A DNA stretch of 64,000 bases from Chthonomonadaceae bacterium (GTDB lineage Bacteria; Armatimonadota; Fimbriimonadia; Fimbriimonadales; Fimbriimonadaceae), in the NCBI GenBank assembly GCA_015709495.1, contig CP054189.1:1550001-1614000 (forward strand). Direction: 5' to 3'. Below, piece by piece: positions 45,370-54,273 of this stretch. Below the pieces are notes generated by a model. It was given only the letters and a program-made list of their open reading frames with translations. It was not told where the DNA came from and made no database searches. Position numbers and translations under genes: made by a program. How positions within the stretch are numbered: position 1 is the stretch's first letter; the number at the start of each line of letters is the position of its first letter.

Positions 45370-46317
45370 ATGTCCGATCTCCGCCGTATTCGCTCCGCGT
45401 GGCTGCCCTTTCTCCAAAAGTACCAGGGACTAGCCGGGTTGTTCCTGCTTGTCATTGTTGCCGCATTTGTAGAGCCTCGTTTCTTGACCGGCCCCAACCT
45501 CGCCAACGTGATGAATCAACTGGCGATTCCGGGGACGTTGGCCTTGGGAATGACGTTCGTGATTTTGACCGGGGGCATCGATCTCAGCGTGGGATCCCTG
45601 TTCGCGCTCCTGAACTGCGTGACGGCAAGCTGGCTTCGCGACGGGACGGCGCTTCATTGGACCGTGCTCTACGTGCTGTTCTTGGGAACGGCGATCGGCG
45701 CGCTCCTGGGGGCGACGGTGACGTACACGCGGATGCAGGCGTTCGTCGTGACGCTCGGCGCGATGGTCTCGCTTCGGGGGATCGCGTACGTTTACAACGA
45801 CGGCAGCTTCATTTCAGGGCTGGGCCAGTCGATGGCGCCGCTGCAGGCGAAGTGGGGCGAGGTTCCCCTTTCGGCGGTCGTCATCGTGGCGGCGACCCTC
45901 CTGGCGGCGTTGCTGCTCGCCAAGACGAGGTTCGGGAGGGAGGTTTACGCGATTGGAGGCAACGAGGAGGCCGCGCGCCTTTCGGGGATCGGGGTCGCCA
46001 AGACAAGAATCGCCGCCTATGCGATCAACGGACTTTGTGTGGCGTTGGCGGCTCTGATGTTTACGGCGAAGACGAACAACGGCCAGCACAGCGCGGGTAT
46101 CGGCTATGAACTCGACGCGATCGCGGGCGCGGTGGTCGGGGGCACCTCGCTGCTCGGAGGCTACGGACAGGCGACGGGCACGTTCGTGGGGTCTCTTTTC
46201 ATAGTTTCCATCGGCGTATTGATGCAACTCAAGGGGATCAACACGCAAGTTGGCATGGGTTTCAAGGGAATAATCATTCTCATAGCGGTCTATTTGCAGA
46301 ATCTTGGTAGGAGGTAG
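45370..46317 (+). CDS. Sugar ABC transporter permease, ribose (RbsC) type
   Basis: 315 residues, about nine transmembrane helices. ATG 45370 is preferred (GGGGAC upstream); the frame opens at 45274. RbsC landmarks: PNLANVMNQLAIPGTLALGMTFVILTGGIDLSVG split over two helices, and YAIGGNEEAARLSGIGV (EAA-type loop contacting the ATPase), then GTSLLGGYG. The substrate-binding protein starts directly after its stop. No RbsA-like ATPase is in the cluster. Confidence 0.93.
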   Translation: MSDLRRIRSAWLPFLQKYQGLAGLFLLVIVAAFVEPRFLTGPNLANVMNQLAIPGTLALGMTFVILTGGIDLSVGSLFALLNCVTASWLRDGTALHWTVLYVLFLGTAIGALLGATVTYTRMQAFVVTLGAMVSLRGIAYVYNDGSFISGLGQSMAPLQAKWGEVPLSAVVIVAATLLAALLLAKTRFGREVYAIGGNEEAARLSGIGVAKTRIAAYAINGLCVALAALMFTAKTNNGQHSAGIGYELDAIAGAVVGGTSLLGGYGQATGTFVGSLFIVSIGVLMQLKGINTQVGMGFKGIIILIAVYLQNLGRR

Positions 46318-47301
46318 ATGATGAAGATTCGATGGATGGGATGGGTTCTCGTTGCCGGTGCGGCGCTCGCGGGATGTTCGGGCGGGCAGTCTGAGGTTTC
46401 GGGAGACGGCGGTTCTGCGGCAGGATCGGGCGCCGAGCTTCCGCTGGTCGCCTTTGCGCAGGCCAACAGTCAGGACCCCTGGCGGCAGGTCTTTGACGCT
46501 GAAATGAAGGCGACGGCTGCGACTCACGACAAAGAGTTTCGCTTTGAATTGCAGGACGCCCAGGACGACGCCAATAAGCAGATCGGCTTGATCGAAACGT
46601 ACCTGGTGAAATCGCCTAAGGTGCTTCTGGTGAGCCCCTGCGAGGTCGCAGTGACGATGGCGGTGGAGACCGCCTATGACCGAGGGATTCCGGTGATCCT
46701 GCTCGACCGGGCGATCGAGAGCGAGAAGTACACGTGCTGGATCGGGGGCGACAACGAGCAGATCGGGCGCGCGGCAGGCAAGTTCATGGGCGAAAAGCTC
46801 GGAGGCAAGGGGACCGTCCTGATGGTTCAAGGGCTTGCGGGGGCGACTCCCACCGAACAGCGCCGCAACGGCTTCTTGGAGGCGATCAAGGAGTTTCCGG
46901 GCGTCACCGTAATCGAAGGCGACTTTTGCGACTATCAGCGGCAGAAGGCGCGAAGTTACATGGAGACGTTCTTGCAGTCGGGTAAGGCGTTTGACGCGGT
47001 TTATGCCCACAACGACGAGATGGCGATCGGCGCTTACCTTGCGCTGGAGGCTTCTGGAGTCAAGGGAAAGGCGATCGTCGGCATTGACGCCTGCCAACAG
47101 GAGATCGTCGATTACATCAAGGCCGGCAAGGTAACTGCGACCTTGAAGTACCCGACGCCCGGAGCGAAGGGGATCGAGGTTGCGGCCGCCCTCTTGAAAG
47201 GCGAAACGCCCAAAGAAAAGAAGATCGTTCTCGAAACGGAGATCGTGACAGCTGAGAACGCGGACGAGTTCTTGGCGAAGAACACGAACCTGGCCAAGTA
47301 G
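46318..47301 (+). CDS. Sugar ABC transporter substrate-binding lipoprotein, RbsB type
   Basis: 327 residues. Type II lipoprotein signal WMGWVLVAGAALAGC with lipid-anchored Cys. The periplasmic-binding-protein type 1 fold shows LVAFAQANSQDPWRQ, VILLDRAIESEKYTCWIGGDN, then GLAGATPTEQRRNGFLEAI and AVYAHNDEMAIGAYLAL, the RbsB signature blocks. Its ATG abuts the permease stop. Likely binds a pentose or hexose; which one is not predictable. Confidence 0.93.
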   Translation: MMKIRWMGWVLVAGAALAGCSGGQSEVSGDGGSAAGSGAELPLVAFAQANSQDPWRQVFDAEMKATAATHDKEFRFELQDAQDDANKQIGLIETYLVKSPKVLLVSPCEVAVTMAVETAYDRGIPVILLDRAIESEKYTCWIGGDNEQIGRAAGKFMGEKLGGKGTVLMVQGLAGATPTEQRRNGFLEAIKEFPGVTVIEGDFCDYQRQKARSYMETFLQSGKAFDAVYAHNDEMAIGAYLALEASGVKGKAIVGIDACQQEIVDYIKAGKVTATLKYPTPGAKGIEVAAALLKGETPKEKKIVLETEIVTAENADEFLAKNTNLAK

Positions 47302-47304
47302 CTT

Positions 47305-48069
47305 CTACGATTCCGACCCGCGGATTCGGGCGAACCTGTAATGCTCATCGGGCCAGGTCGCGATCGCGTCGACCTCCGACTCGGTGAGCCAGCGCACGGG
47401 CTCGCCGGTTTGGAGCGCGCCCAAACGGACTCGGGCCGCTTTTTCCGACATCAAGGTTGCCGCTAGGGCTTCTTTGGCTGTGGCTCCGAGCGTAATCAGC
47501 CCGTGATTCTGAAGCCAGATCGTTTTCGGAGCAGCCCCGCGCGCATTGCGGTATTCCTCCACGCGCGGCCTGATCTCCCGCGCGAGCGCGATCCCGGGGT
47601 CGGCGTAGGGGACGAAAACGGATTCCCGCCCGCAAAAGACGATCTCGTCAGGATACAGCCTGCGCTTGGCGAACTCCTCGGCGCTGGGCAGGCACGCCAA
47701 GCTCAAGAGGCTCTCAGGGTGCGTGTGAGCCACAAACCTCACTCCTGGGAGTTGCAGGAGGTAGGCATGCATGAACGATTCGGTCGATGGACGCTCCCTC
47801 GCGCGCGGATTCGCACGGCAGTTGTCGAGCATGCGTCGCACTTCGGCTGGCGATTCGGGGCCGCCTTCGAGCAGCGAAAGGACACCCGCTAGGTTCAGCG
47901 CGACGAACCCAGATGCGCCGATCTCCGCCATCTCGTGGCCGCTCGCCTTGACCCACAGGGTGGCTTCCTCGATCCGCGCCGACACGTTGCCTTCGGCGAG
48001 AACGCAGCAACCCAGATTCGGGTCGCCCAGAGTCCGCGCCAGTCGGATGAGATCGACCGGGGGCTGCAT
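47305..48069 (-). CDS. Class II aldolase/adducin-family protein
   Basis: 254 residues from ATG 48069. The zinc site of L-fuculose/L-ribulose-phosphate aldolases is visible: VRFVAHTHPESLLSL (HxH) and TIWLQNHGLITLGATAKEAL. LGCCVLAEGNVSARIEEATLWVKASG is the N-terminal phosphate-binding region. The class includes aldolases, epimerases and dehydratases, so the exact substrate is open. It faces the binding-protein gene and may act on the sugar taken up by that system. Confidence 0.88.
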   Translation of the reverse strand: MQPPVDLIRLARTLGDPNLGCCVLAEGNVSARIEEATLWVKASGHEMAEIGASGFVALNLAGVLSLLEGGPESPAEVRRMLDNCRANPRARERPSTESFMHAYLLQLPGVRFVAHTHPESLLSLACLPSAEEFAKRRLYPDEIVFCGRESVFVPYADPGIALAREIRPRVEEYRNARGAAPKTIWLQNHGLITLGATAKEALAATLMSEKAARVRLGALQTGEPVRWLTESEVDAIATWPDEHYRFARIRGSES

Positions 48070-48170
48070 GACGAGAGTATACGCTGGGCCGCGCGCAACG
48101 GCGGTTCTGAGCGGTTTTCGAGGCTCATATGGGCCGCTGGCACTCAAATTGCTGCACAATACGCTGCAAG

Positions 48171-48410
48171 ATGGATACTCTGCGAGATGCCTTGGCTGTT
48201 GCGGTCCCGCTGTTCGCCGGTTTTTTCGGGGGGCAGTTTGCGCGTCAAATCAAGACGAAGGGCGCAATGGCTATCGGAATGGTTGTGGTCACGCTGATCC
48301 TCGGATTCGTGCCCCCTTGGTTTATCGACCCCTCGATCGGCACCAGCGAATACGTTTTCTGGCCGGTGGCCTACCTCGTGGGCTTCATCGTAGAGTTCCG
48401 GCGGAAGTGA
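48171..48410 (+). CDS. Small membrane protein of unknown function
   Basis: 79 residues from ATG 48171, with three hydrophobic stretches (ALAVAVPLFAGFFGG, MAIGMVVVTLILGFVPPW, YVFWPVAYLVGFIV) and a basic tail. No recognised family. Sits in a gap between convergent aldolase and transaldolase genes; a short plausible gene but without other support. Confidence 0.55.
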   Translation: MDTLRDALAVAVPLFAGFFGGQFARQIKTKGAMAIGMVVVTLILGFVPPWFIDPSIGTSEYVFWPVAYLVGFIVEFRRK

Positions 48411-48413
48411 CCT

Positions 48414-49088
48414 TTACCTCGATGGAGTGGGCTGAAAGATCGAGAGTCCCGCTTTGTTCCAGTCGTCGAGAAACCTTTTGAGGCCCGAGTCGGTGAGCGG
48501 GTGCCGGAAGAGTTGCTCCAGGACTTTGAACGGGCACGTGCTGATGTGCGCGCCCACACGGAGCGCCTGAACGACATGCTGAGGGTGTCGTACGGAGGCC
48601 ACAAGCACTTCGCTCGCAAACCCATAGGTTCGGACCATCTCAACCGTCTCGGCGACCGCATCCATCCCTTCGCCGCTGATATCGTCGACCCGGCCCACGA
48701 AGTTGGAGATGAACGTCGCCCCGGCCTTAGCCGCGAGGAGGGCTTGGGTCACGGTAAACACCAGCGTGACGTTGGTTCGGACTCCCCTTTCGCTGAGGGT
48801 CGAAACCAGTCGCACTCCGTCTTCGATCAAAGGGACCTTGACGACGATTTGGGGATGCCAACTCGCGATCTCCAGGGCTTCTTTGAGCATCGTGTCGTAG
48901 TCGGTCGCGACCACTTCCGCGCTGATCGCGCCTCCCGGCAGAAGCCCGCAGATTTCAAGGACGGTTTCGCGGAATCCTCTGCCCGACTTGGCGATCAGGG
49001 TCGGGTTCGTGGTGACGCCGTCCAGGACTCCCCATTCGGCCGCCTTACGGACCTCGTCGGTGTCGCCGGTGTCGACAAACAGCTTCAT
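48414..49088 (-). CDS. Transaldolase, Fsa/TalC type
   Basis: 224 residues. The short transaldolase fold with MKLFVDTGDTDEVRKA, VTTNPTLIAKSGR, then QIVVKVPL carrying the Schiff-base lysine and ATFISNFVGRVDD. TalC/Fsa enzymes transfer dihydroxyacetone units (sedoheptulose-7-phosphate pathway) or act as fructose-6-phosphate aldolases; which is not clear. Next to the class II aldolase and sugar transporter genes. Confidence 0.95.
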   Translation of the reverse strand: MKLFVDTGDTDEVRKAAEWGVLDGVTTNPTLIAKSGRGFRETVLEICGLLPGGAISAEVVATDYDTMLKEALEIASWHPQIVVKVPLIEDGVRLVSTLSERGVRTNVTLVFTVTQALLAAKAGATFISNFVGRVDDISGEGMDAVAETVEMVRTYGFASEVLVASVRHPQHVVQALRVGAHISTCPFKVLEQLFRHPLTDSGLKRFLDDWNKAGLSIFQPTPSR

Positions 49089-49143
49089 GCCGGGAGTCTA
49101 CTCCACCTACTCGGGCCATCGGAACGCTGAGAATCGCGAACGT

Positions 49144-49160
49144 CCCGATTTCTCAATCGG
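49144..49160. terminator. Short hairpin upstream of secE
   Basis: CCCGATT and AATCGGG form a 7-bp stem at about 49144-49161 with a 4-nt loop. No T-run; either a weak terminator or leader structure of the secE transcript. The -10-like TAATAT at 49185-49190 lies just beyond. Confidence 0.35.
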
Positions 49161-49231
49161 GCGTTGAGTCCGCGAAAGAAGTGGTAATATGGCCGCATCC
49201 CCCACTTTGTTGCGGGGCCCCAATACGCATC

Positions 49232-49471
49232 ATGTCAAAGCCTGGATCGACAAGCGGACCTCAAGTGCCCCTTCCCCGGAGTCGGCGCGGGTTTCGCTCC
49301 TATTGGACCGAGCTTGGAAGAGAGCTCAAGAAAGTGACGTGGCCTCCCCACAAAGAGACCACGCGGCTGACCGGCGTCGTCATCGCCATCTCGGGCCTGA
49401 TGGTTCTGATGTTGACCGTGTTTGCCCTCGTCAGCGCCGAGGTCATCCGAGTGATCACGAGGGGATTTTAG
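49232..49471 (+). CDS. secE: Preprotein translocase subunit SecE
   Basis: 79 residues with one transmembrane helix (TGVVIAISGLMVLMLTVFALVSAEVI) behind the conserved amphipathic segment SYWTELGRELKKVTWPPHKET. It stabilises SecY in the Sec translocon. Start ATG 49232; the open frame begins earlier at 49181. Linked in one unit with nusG (gap 1 bp). Confidence 0.95.
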   Translation: MSKPGSTSGPQVPLPRSRRGFRSYWTELGRELKKVTWPPHKETTRLTGVVIAISGLMVLMLTVFALVSAEVIRVITRGF

Positions 49472-49472
49472 G

Positions 49473-50000
49473 ATGCCCAAGACTTGGTACGCCGTCCATA
49501 CGATCGCGGGGCATGAAAACCGGGTGCGAGACGTCTTGACCCGTCGCGCCCAGGTTGAAGGGCTCTGGGGTTACGACATTTTTCAGATTCTGATTCCTAC
49601 CGAACGCGAGTTCACGACTCGGGCAGGCAAAAGGGTCGAAGTCGATCGGAAGGTGTTTCCTGGATACATTCTGATCGAGATGAACATGACCGACGACGCT
49701 TACAAGCTGGTGAAGTCGACAAGTGGGGTGACGGGATTCGTGCAGAGCGGCAACAAGCCGGTTCCCCTTGAGGACTATGAAGTCACGAGGATCATGAAGA
49801 ACCTCGAAAAGAGCAAGGAAGCGCCGAAGATCGCCTGGCAGAAGGGGGACGCGATTCGAGTGGTCGACGGACCGTTCGCCGACTTCTCGGGCAGGATCGA
49901 AGAAGTCAACTCCGACCGCGAACGGCTCAAGGTACTGATCAACATCTTTGGGCGCGACACTCCGGTCGAATTGGAATTTACGCAAGTCGAGAAACTGTAA
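49473..50000 (+). CDS. nusG: Transcription termination/antitermination protein NusG
   Basis: 175 residues. NGN domain: TWYAVHTIAGHENRVRDVL and VFPGYILIEMNMTDDAYKLV; KOW domain: GDAIRVVDGPFADFSGRIEEV. It couples RNA polymerase to the ribosome or Rho. In most bacteria nusG is followed by rplK; here the next gene is recJ, 25 bp downstream, and no ribosomal protein genes follow. Confidence 0.97.
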   Translation: MPKTWYAVHTIAGHENRVRDVLTRRAQVEGLWGYDIFQILIPTEREFTTRAGKRVEVDRKVFPGYILIEMNMTDDAYKLVKSTSGVTGFVQSGNKPVPLEDYEVTRIMKNLEKSKEAPKIAWQKGDAIRVVDGPFADFSGRIEEVNSDRERLKVLINIFGRDTPVELEFTQVEKL

Positions 50001-50025
50001 GCACGGCAGACTCCGGAACGCGACG

Positions 50026-51759
50026 ATGAACCGAACCGTCGACCCCATCTGGAGCGTTCAAGAACGGGACACCGCCGCTGAGCAAGCGCTTGCTTCCGAG
50101 TTGGGCGCGCCCATGCTCCTTGCGATGGCGCTGGTTCAAAGGAGCATCACCGACGCCGAGTCTGCGGATCACTTCCTCAATCCGAAGATCGACGACTTCC
50201 ATGACCCCGCTTTGCTGCCCGATTACGAGTTGGCCGCCAAGGAGATTCTGGGGGCCCGGGAGCGCGGCGAGCGGATCTTCGTCCATGGCGATTACGACGT
50301 GGACGGCGTCACGGCCGCGGCGCTCTTGGGGCGGTTTCTCGAAAAGATCGGATGCAGAGTGGACGTCCACGTACCCCACCGGATGAAGGAGGGATATGGG
50401 ATTCATCATCGCGCCATCGACGACGCCAAGCAACGAGGGGCAAAGCTGTTTCTAACCTGCGACTGCGGCATTTCGGCGTTCGACCAAATTGACGCCGCGC
50501 GCGAGGCCGGGATGAGGGTCGTCGTGACCGACCACCACGCGGTGGGCCCCAAACTCCCTCAGGCTCACGCCGTCGTCAACCCTCATCGATCGGACTCGAA
50601 GTATCCGTTTCCTGCGCTCAGCGGGGCGGGCGTCGTTCTCAAGCTCTGCGCTGGCCTAGCCCGAGATGTGGGGCTGAACCTCGACTCGTTCTACGGCGCG
50701 TTTCTCGACCTCGCGGTGTTGGGAACGGTCGCCGACGTGATGCCACTTGTCGGGGAAAACCGGGTGATCGCTTCGTTGGGGCTGAAGCGGCTCGCAGACT
50801 CCAAGAAGCCCGGCATTCGCGCGCTCTTGCGACAGTCGGGAATCCAAGAGAAGGCCGCCACGGGGTTCAAGGCGCATCACATCTCCTTTGGGCTCGGCCC
50901 TCGGCTGAACGCCGCCGGAAGGCTCGACGACGCTGCCCTATCGCTCGACCTGTTGCTCGAACGCGACGAAACGAAAGCCGCCACTCTCGCCGGCCAAATC
51001 GAAAGCCTCAATTCGCAGCGGAGGTCCGAGCAAGACCAGATTGCGGAAGAGGCCGTCACCCTCATCGAGAACGAGGAGCTCTATCGGAATCCGGCCATCG
51101 TCGTCGCCCGCGAGGGCTGGCACCACGGCCTCATCGGGATCGTCGCCAGCAGAATCGTCGATCAGTACCACCGCCCGGCGTTCGTGATCACCTTGGATCG
51201 CGAGTCGAACGAGGCTCGGGGATCCGCGAGGTCGATCCCAGGGTTCCACATCGCCGACGCTCTGCGGGAGCTGTCGGACTTGGCGAGCGGCGGAGGTCAC
51301 GAGATGGCTGGGGGTTTTTCGCTCGAAGCTAAGAGCGTCGAGGCCTTCGCGGAGTCGTTGGTCGAGTTGGCTCGCCGACGAATTCCTGCCGAGGCATTTG
51401 CCAAGAGAATCCCCGTGGATGCGGAGGTTGCGCCTTCAGAGGCCGGGTTCGAGGCGGCCCTACAGCTCAGGCGATTGGAGCCCTTTGGAGAAGGCAACCC
51501 TGAGCCGCTCCTGCTCGTGCGCAACGTCGAGTTCACTCAGATTGTCCCGACTCGAAATCCGGACCATCCGCAAGTCATGCTCCGCGCGGAAGGGGTCGCG
51601 CCGTTGCGGTGCCCCGCGTTCTCCCTGGGAGCCCGGCTGAGCCAGGAGAGCTCGGGCATGCGCGCTGATGTGCTGGTGAGGGTCGTCGTCGACGAATGGC
51701 GGGGCACGACCCAGCACAAGTGGCACATCCGGGACTACCGCCCGGCTGAGACCCCGTAA
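50026..51759 (+). CDS. recJ: Single-stranded-DNA-specific exonuclease RecJ
   Basis: 577 residues. DHH-phosphoesterase motifs: RIFVHGDYDVDGVTAAALL (motif I), LTCDCGIS, VVTDHHAVG (DHH), then GTVADVMPLVGENR. The DHHA1 end has LASGGGHEMAGGFSL. Degrades 5' ends in recombination and mismatch/base-excision repair with manganese or magnesium ions. ATG 50026; the open frame begins inside nusG at 49948, but only the later start gives the natural N-terminus. Confidence 0.96.
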   Translation: MNRTVDPIWSVQERDTAAEQALASELGAPMLLAMALVQRSITDAESADHFLNPKIDDFHDPALLPDYELAAKEILGARERGERIFVHGDYDVDGVTAAALLGRFLEKIGCRVDVHVPHRMKEGYGIHHRAIDDAKQRGAKLFLTCDCGISAFDQIDAAREAGMRVVVTDHHAVGPKLPQAHAVVNPHRSDSKYPFPALSGAGVVLKLCAGLARDVGLNLDSFYGAFLDLAVLGTVADVMPLVGENRVIASLGLKRLADSKKPGIRALLRQSGIQEKAATGFKAHHISFGLGPRLNAAGRLDDAALSLDLLLERDETKAATLAGQIESLNSQRRSEQDQIAEEAVTLIENEELYRNPAIVVAREGWHHGLIGIVASRIVDQYHRPAFVITLDRESNEARGSARSIPGFHIADALRELSDLASGGGHEMAGGFSLEAKSVEAFAESLVELARRRIPAEAFAKRIPVDAEVAPSEAGFEAALQLRRLEPFGEGNPEPLLLVRNVEFTQIVPTRNPDHPQVMLRAEGVAPLRCPAFSLGARLSQESSGMRADVLVRVVVDEWRGTTQHKWHIRDYRPAETP

Positions 51760-51762
51760 GGC

Positions 51763-52764
51763 TCAGTCGGTGAGTTCGCCGATCGTGAGGGATAGGATCA
51801 CGGGCTGCTCCTCCCGCTTGACGGTAAGGCGAACCGTCTCCCCAACCTTTCTCTCTGAAAGCGCCTTGAAGAACTCGATCTGATTGAGGATGGGTTTTCC
51901 GGCGAATTCGACGATCAGGTCGTTGGCTTGAAGCCCAGCCTTTTCGGCGGGTGAGCCCTTGACCACCGATTGCACTAGGGCTCCGGGTTCCTCTGCGTCG
52001 CGGCAGAACACTCCAATTCCGGGGTGTCGGACAATGTGGTCGGGGGAGAGAAAGCCCTCGATGACTCGTGCCAGCGTCCGGCTTGAAACGGAGTAGCCGA
52101 CTGCCAACGCCGAAGGGCCGTACTGGGAGATCACTGTGGGTGGCGAACTCGACCCCCGAAAGGCGCCCGTCGCGCCGAGCGACTTGGCGGCGTCCTGGAC
52201 CTGAGCCTGAAGCGTCGCGCCTATGATCCCAGCAAGTTGACCTTGGAGCGTAAACACCAAGCCGCCCCCGACCGCCTGTTGCGGGAGTTCGAATCGGAGT
52301 TCGGTGAGCGTCACGACCCGCCTCTGCCGCGAGAGAATGCCGGTCTTGTTGTCGCTCGAGACTTCGGCGCGGCCCGGACCGCCTGCAAAGATGGCGAGCA
52401 GCTTGGTCCCTTCGTCCGGCGTATCGCCAAGGACGGGAACGGCCCTAGCGATCCTGCCGATGGGCAGGGTCGCGGTGAGGAGGACGAGCTCGGTCAATTC
52501 GTCGCTCGCCTGAATTCGGATCGGAACGATTGCGCCGTCGAACGTGCGGGCGGTCGGCATCAGCCCTTCGAGCGCGGAGCGGTGGGTTACGAAGTACCCT
52601 CGCGGGTCGATGCAAGCGGCGGTCCCGGTTACCTTTACGCCGGACGAAAGGAGGATAACGGAGGGCCGCAATTGGTCAAACAGCGACTGCTCGCGTTCGG
52701 TGACGCCCTGACCCGACACAAGGACCGCGGCCGCGATCCCCCAGTTAACCGCCAACGACCACAT
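51763..52764 (-). CDS. HtrA/DegP-like protein with PDZ domain and degenerate protease site
   Basis: 333 residues with a signal peptide (MWSLAVNWGIAAAVLVSGQG), a trypsin-like region and a C-terminal PDZ domain (ALVQSVVKGSPAEKAGLQANDLIVEF). In HtrA enzymes one expects N-H-V, D-x-A and G-N-S-G-G; here they read THRSALEG, ELTELVLLTA and VGGGLVFT. The Ser is gone and the Asp is not at its place, so it is probably a pseudo-protease. The operon is sigma - anti-sigma - this gene, with a 20-bp overlap with the anti-sigma gene; a sensor or scaffold role is inferred. Confidence 0.8.
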   Translation of the reverse strand: MWSLAVNWGIAAAVLVSGQGVTEREQSLFDQLRPSVILLSSGVKVTGTAACIDPRGYFVTHRSALEGLMPTARTFDGAIVPIRIQASDELTELVLLTATLPIGRIARAVPVLGDTPDEGTKLLAIFAGGPGRAEVSSDNKTGILSRQRRVVTLTELRFELPQQAVGGGLVFTLQGQLAGIIGATLQAQVQDAAKSLGATGAFRGSSSPPTVISQYGPSALAVGYSVSSRTLARVIEGFLSPDHIVRHPGIGVFCRDAEEPGALVQSVVKGSPAEKAGLQANDLIVEFAGKPILNQIEFFKALSERKVGETVRLTVKREEQPVILSLTIGELTD

Positions 52765-53512
52765 TGCTTACGGAAGTTACCTCTTTGGCTCGGCTCGCGC
52801 CGGTGGTTTCGTCGCGCGCTTCGTCGATGATGACGAGCGGTTCAGAGTCGTCCGGGCTTGCGGCGAAGGCAGCCGAGGAGACGATTGCGTTCTCGATGAC
52901 GTCGATCGAAAGCTGATCCGCGGCGTATACGAGGTCGGCGGGCGCCGAGGGCTCGCGCTTAGTGACCCGGACGCTCTTTTCGGTCGAGATAGGGGGCGGA
53001 GGAGCGGCTTTGGCCACTTTCATAGGCTCGACGTGAGCCGATTCGATCGCACCTTGGGCGGGCGCGGACAACTCGGCCTGCGCCAACGCGCTCCCGAGGT
53101 TTGAATTCATGCCGGAACTACCCGATGGGTCTTTGGATAGGTTCGTGCGAGCCGCCAAGGGCTTCGCGGTCAGGCCGGACTCGACAGGGCCTGCAGAATA
53201 GACCGACCACGACCCCCAGATCGCAAGGACTGCCGCGGCAGCCCAGGTTGGGGCCGAGAGCCAGCGCCATAGGGAAGGCTCCGCAGGACTTCGAAGTCCT
53301 TGCCGCAGGATCGCTTCGTTGAGTCGCTCGGTCGAGAGTTGGTGCGGCGTCACCGGAAGCTGCTTGAGCCCGTGACGGATCGACTGGAATTGCTCCAGCG
53401 TTTTGCCTGCCTCTGGATCGCTCTCGCACAGCCGACGCAACTCCGCCTCTTCGCTTGTGCTGAGTTCGCCGAAGGCGAGTTTCGCTAACTGGTCTTCGAT
53501 TCGCTTGTTCAT
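52745..53512 (-). CDS. Transmembrane anti-sigma factor
   Basis: 255 residues. The N-terminal cytoplasmic part has the anti-sigma helical pattern (EDQLAKLAFGELSTSEEAELRRLCESDPEAG). One transmembrane helix at ~87-105 (TWAAAAVLAIWGSWSVYS) is followed by a long periplasmic Ala/Pro/Ser-rich stretch. No zinc-binding HxxxCxxC. It lies 1 bp after the sigma gene, as expected of its inhibitor. Proteolytic release is likely but the responsible proteases are not in this window. Confidence 0.82.
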   Translation of the reverse strand: MNKRIEDQLAKLAFGELSTSEEAELRRLCESDPEAGKTLEQFQSIRHGLKQLPVTPHQLSTERLNEAILRQGLRSPAEPSLWRWLSAPTWAAAAVLAIWGSWSVYSAGPVESGLTAKPLAARTNLSKDPSGSSGMNSNLGSALAQAELSAPAQGAIESAHVEPMKVAKAAPPPPISTEKSVRVTKREPSAPADLVYAADQLSIDVIENAIVSSAAFAASPDDSEPLVIIDEARDETTGASRAKEVTSVSNVVVGG

Positions 53513-53513
53513 T

Positions 53514-54203
53514 TCAACTCTCTTCGATCAGGGGCGCAACCCTTTCACGGAGCGCTCGCCTTGCTCGGAGCACCCTAAGCTTTGCGCCGCCTACGGTGCA
53601 GCCCAGAATCTGGGCGATGTCGGTGTATTCTCTCTCTTCCAAATCTCGCAAAATGATCACGGTCCTGTGATGGGCCGGGAGCGCGTTGAGCGCCTTCCGA
53701 AGCGCCTCCACGCGGAAGTCCTGCTCTAAGTTCCTTATCGGGTCTTCTTGGTCGCCCACTGTCATCCAATCGAGCGCGCCGTCGGCCTCTTGCTGTTCGA
53801 GGGCGAGTCTCCGCGAACTCATCCGGGCCTGGTCGGTGCATAGGTTGGTGACGATCCTGAGGAGCCAAGTCGTGAATTTCGCTTCGTCACGATAGCGCGC
53901 GAGGTTGCGGTAAGCGCGTACGAAAGCCTCTTGAACGATGTCCTCCGCGTCGTCCCTCCGGGGAACCATCTGAAAAGCGAAGCGGTAGGCCATGGCCCTG
54001 TGGCGTTCATAAAGCAGTTCAAACGCTCGAAAGTCGCCTTCTCTCGCTCGGCGAACGAGTACGGCGTCGTTGTCAAGGTCGACGCTCCCGAGGAGTCGAC
54101 CCGGAATGAGTTCGGCTGTCTGAACTGCTTGCACCTTTTTCTCCAGGCTTTCGCCTTCCGCATTGTCAGACGCCACTATCGAACTCCTGTTTCGTTCGTT
54201 CAA
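53514..54203 (-). CDS. ECF RNA polymerase sigma factor
   Basis: 229 residues. Region 2: FELLYERHRAMAYRFAFQMV, then DAEDIVQEAFVRAYRNLARY and FTTWLLRIVTNLCTDQARM. Region 4: LPAHHRTVIILRDLEEREYTDIAQILGCTVGGAKLRVLRARRAL, with its helix-turn-helix. The first ~45 residues are extra, and a start further in is possible. Controlled by the adjacent anti-sigma factor; probably responds to envelope stress, as inferred from the HtrA-like third gene. Confidence 0.93.
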   Translation of the reverse strand: MNERNRSSIVASDNAEGESLEKKVQAVQTAELIPGRLLGSVDLDNDAVLVRRAREGDFRAFELLYERHRAMAYRFAFQMVPRRDDAEDIVQEAFVRAYRNLARYRDEAKFTTWLLRIVTNLCTDQARMSSRRLALEQQEADGALDWMTVGDQEDPIRNLEQDFRVEALRKALNALPAHHRTVIILRDLEEREYTDIAQILGCTVGGAKLRVLRARRALRERVAPLIEES

Positions 54204-54273
54204 CGAATCCCAGCATCGCCTGAGCCATCCTACCTATTGCCGGGGCGCAGAAACTCAAGCGCATTCGCCTCAC

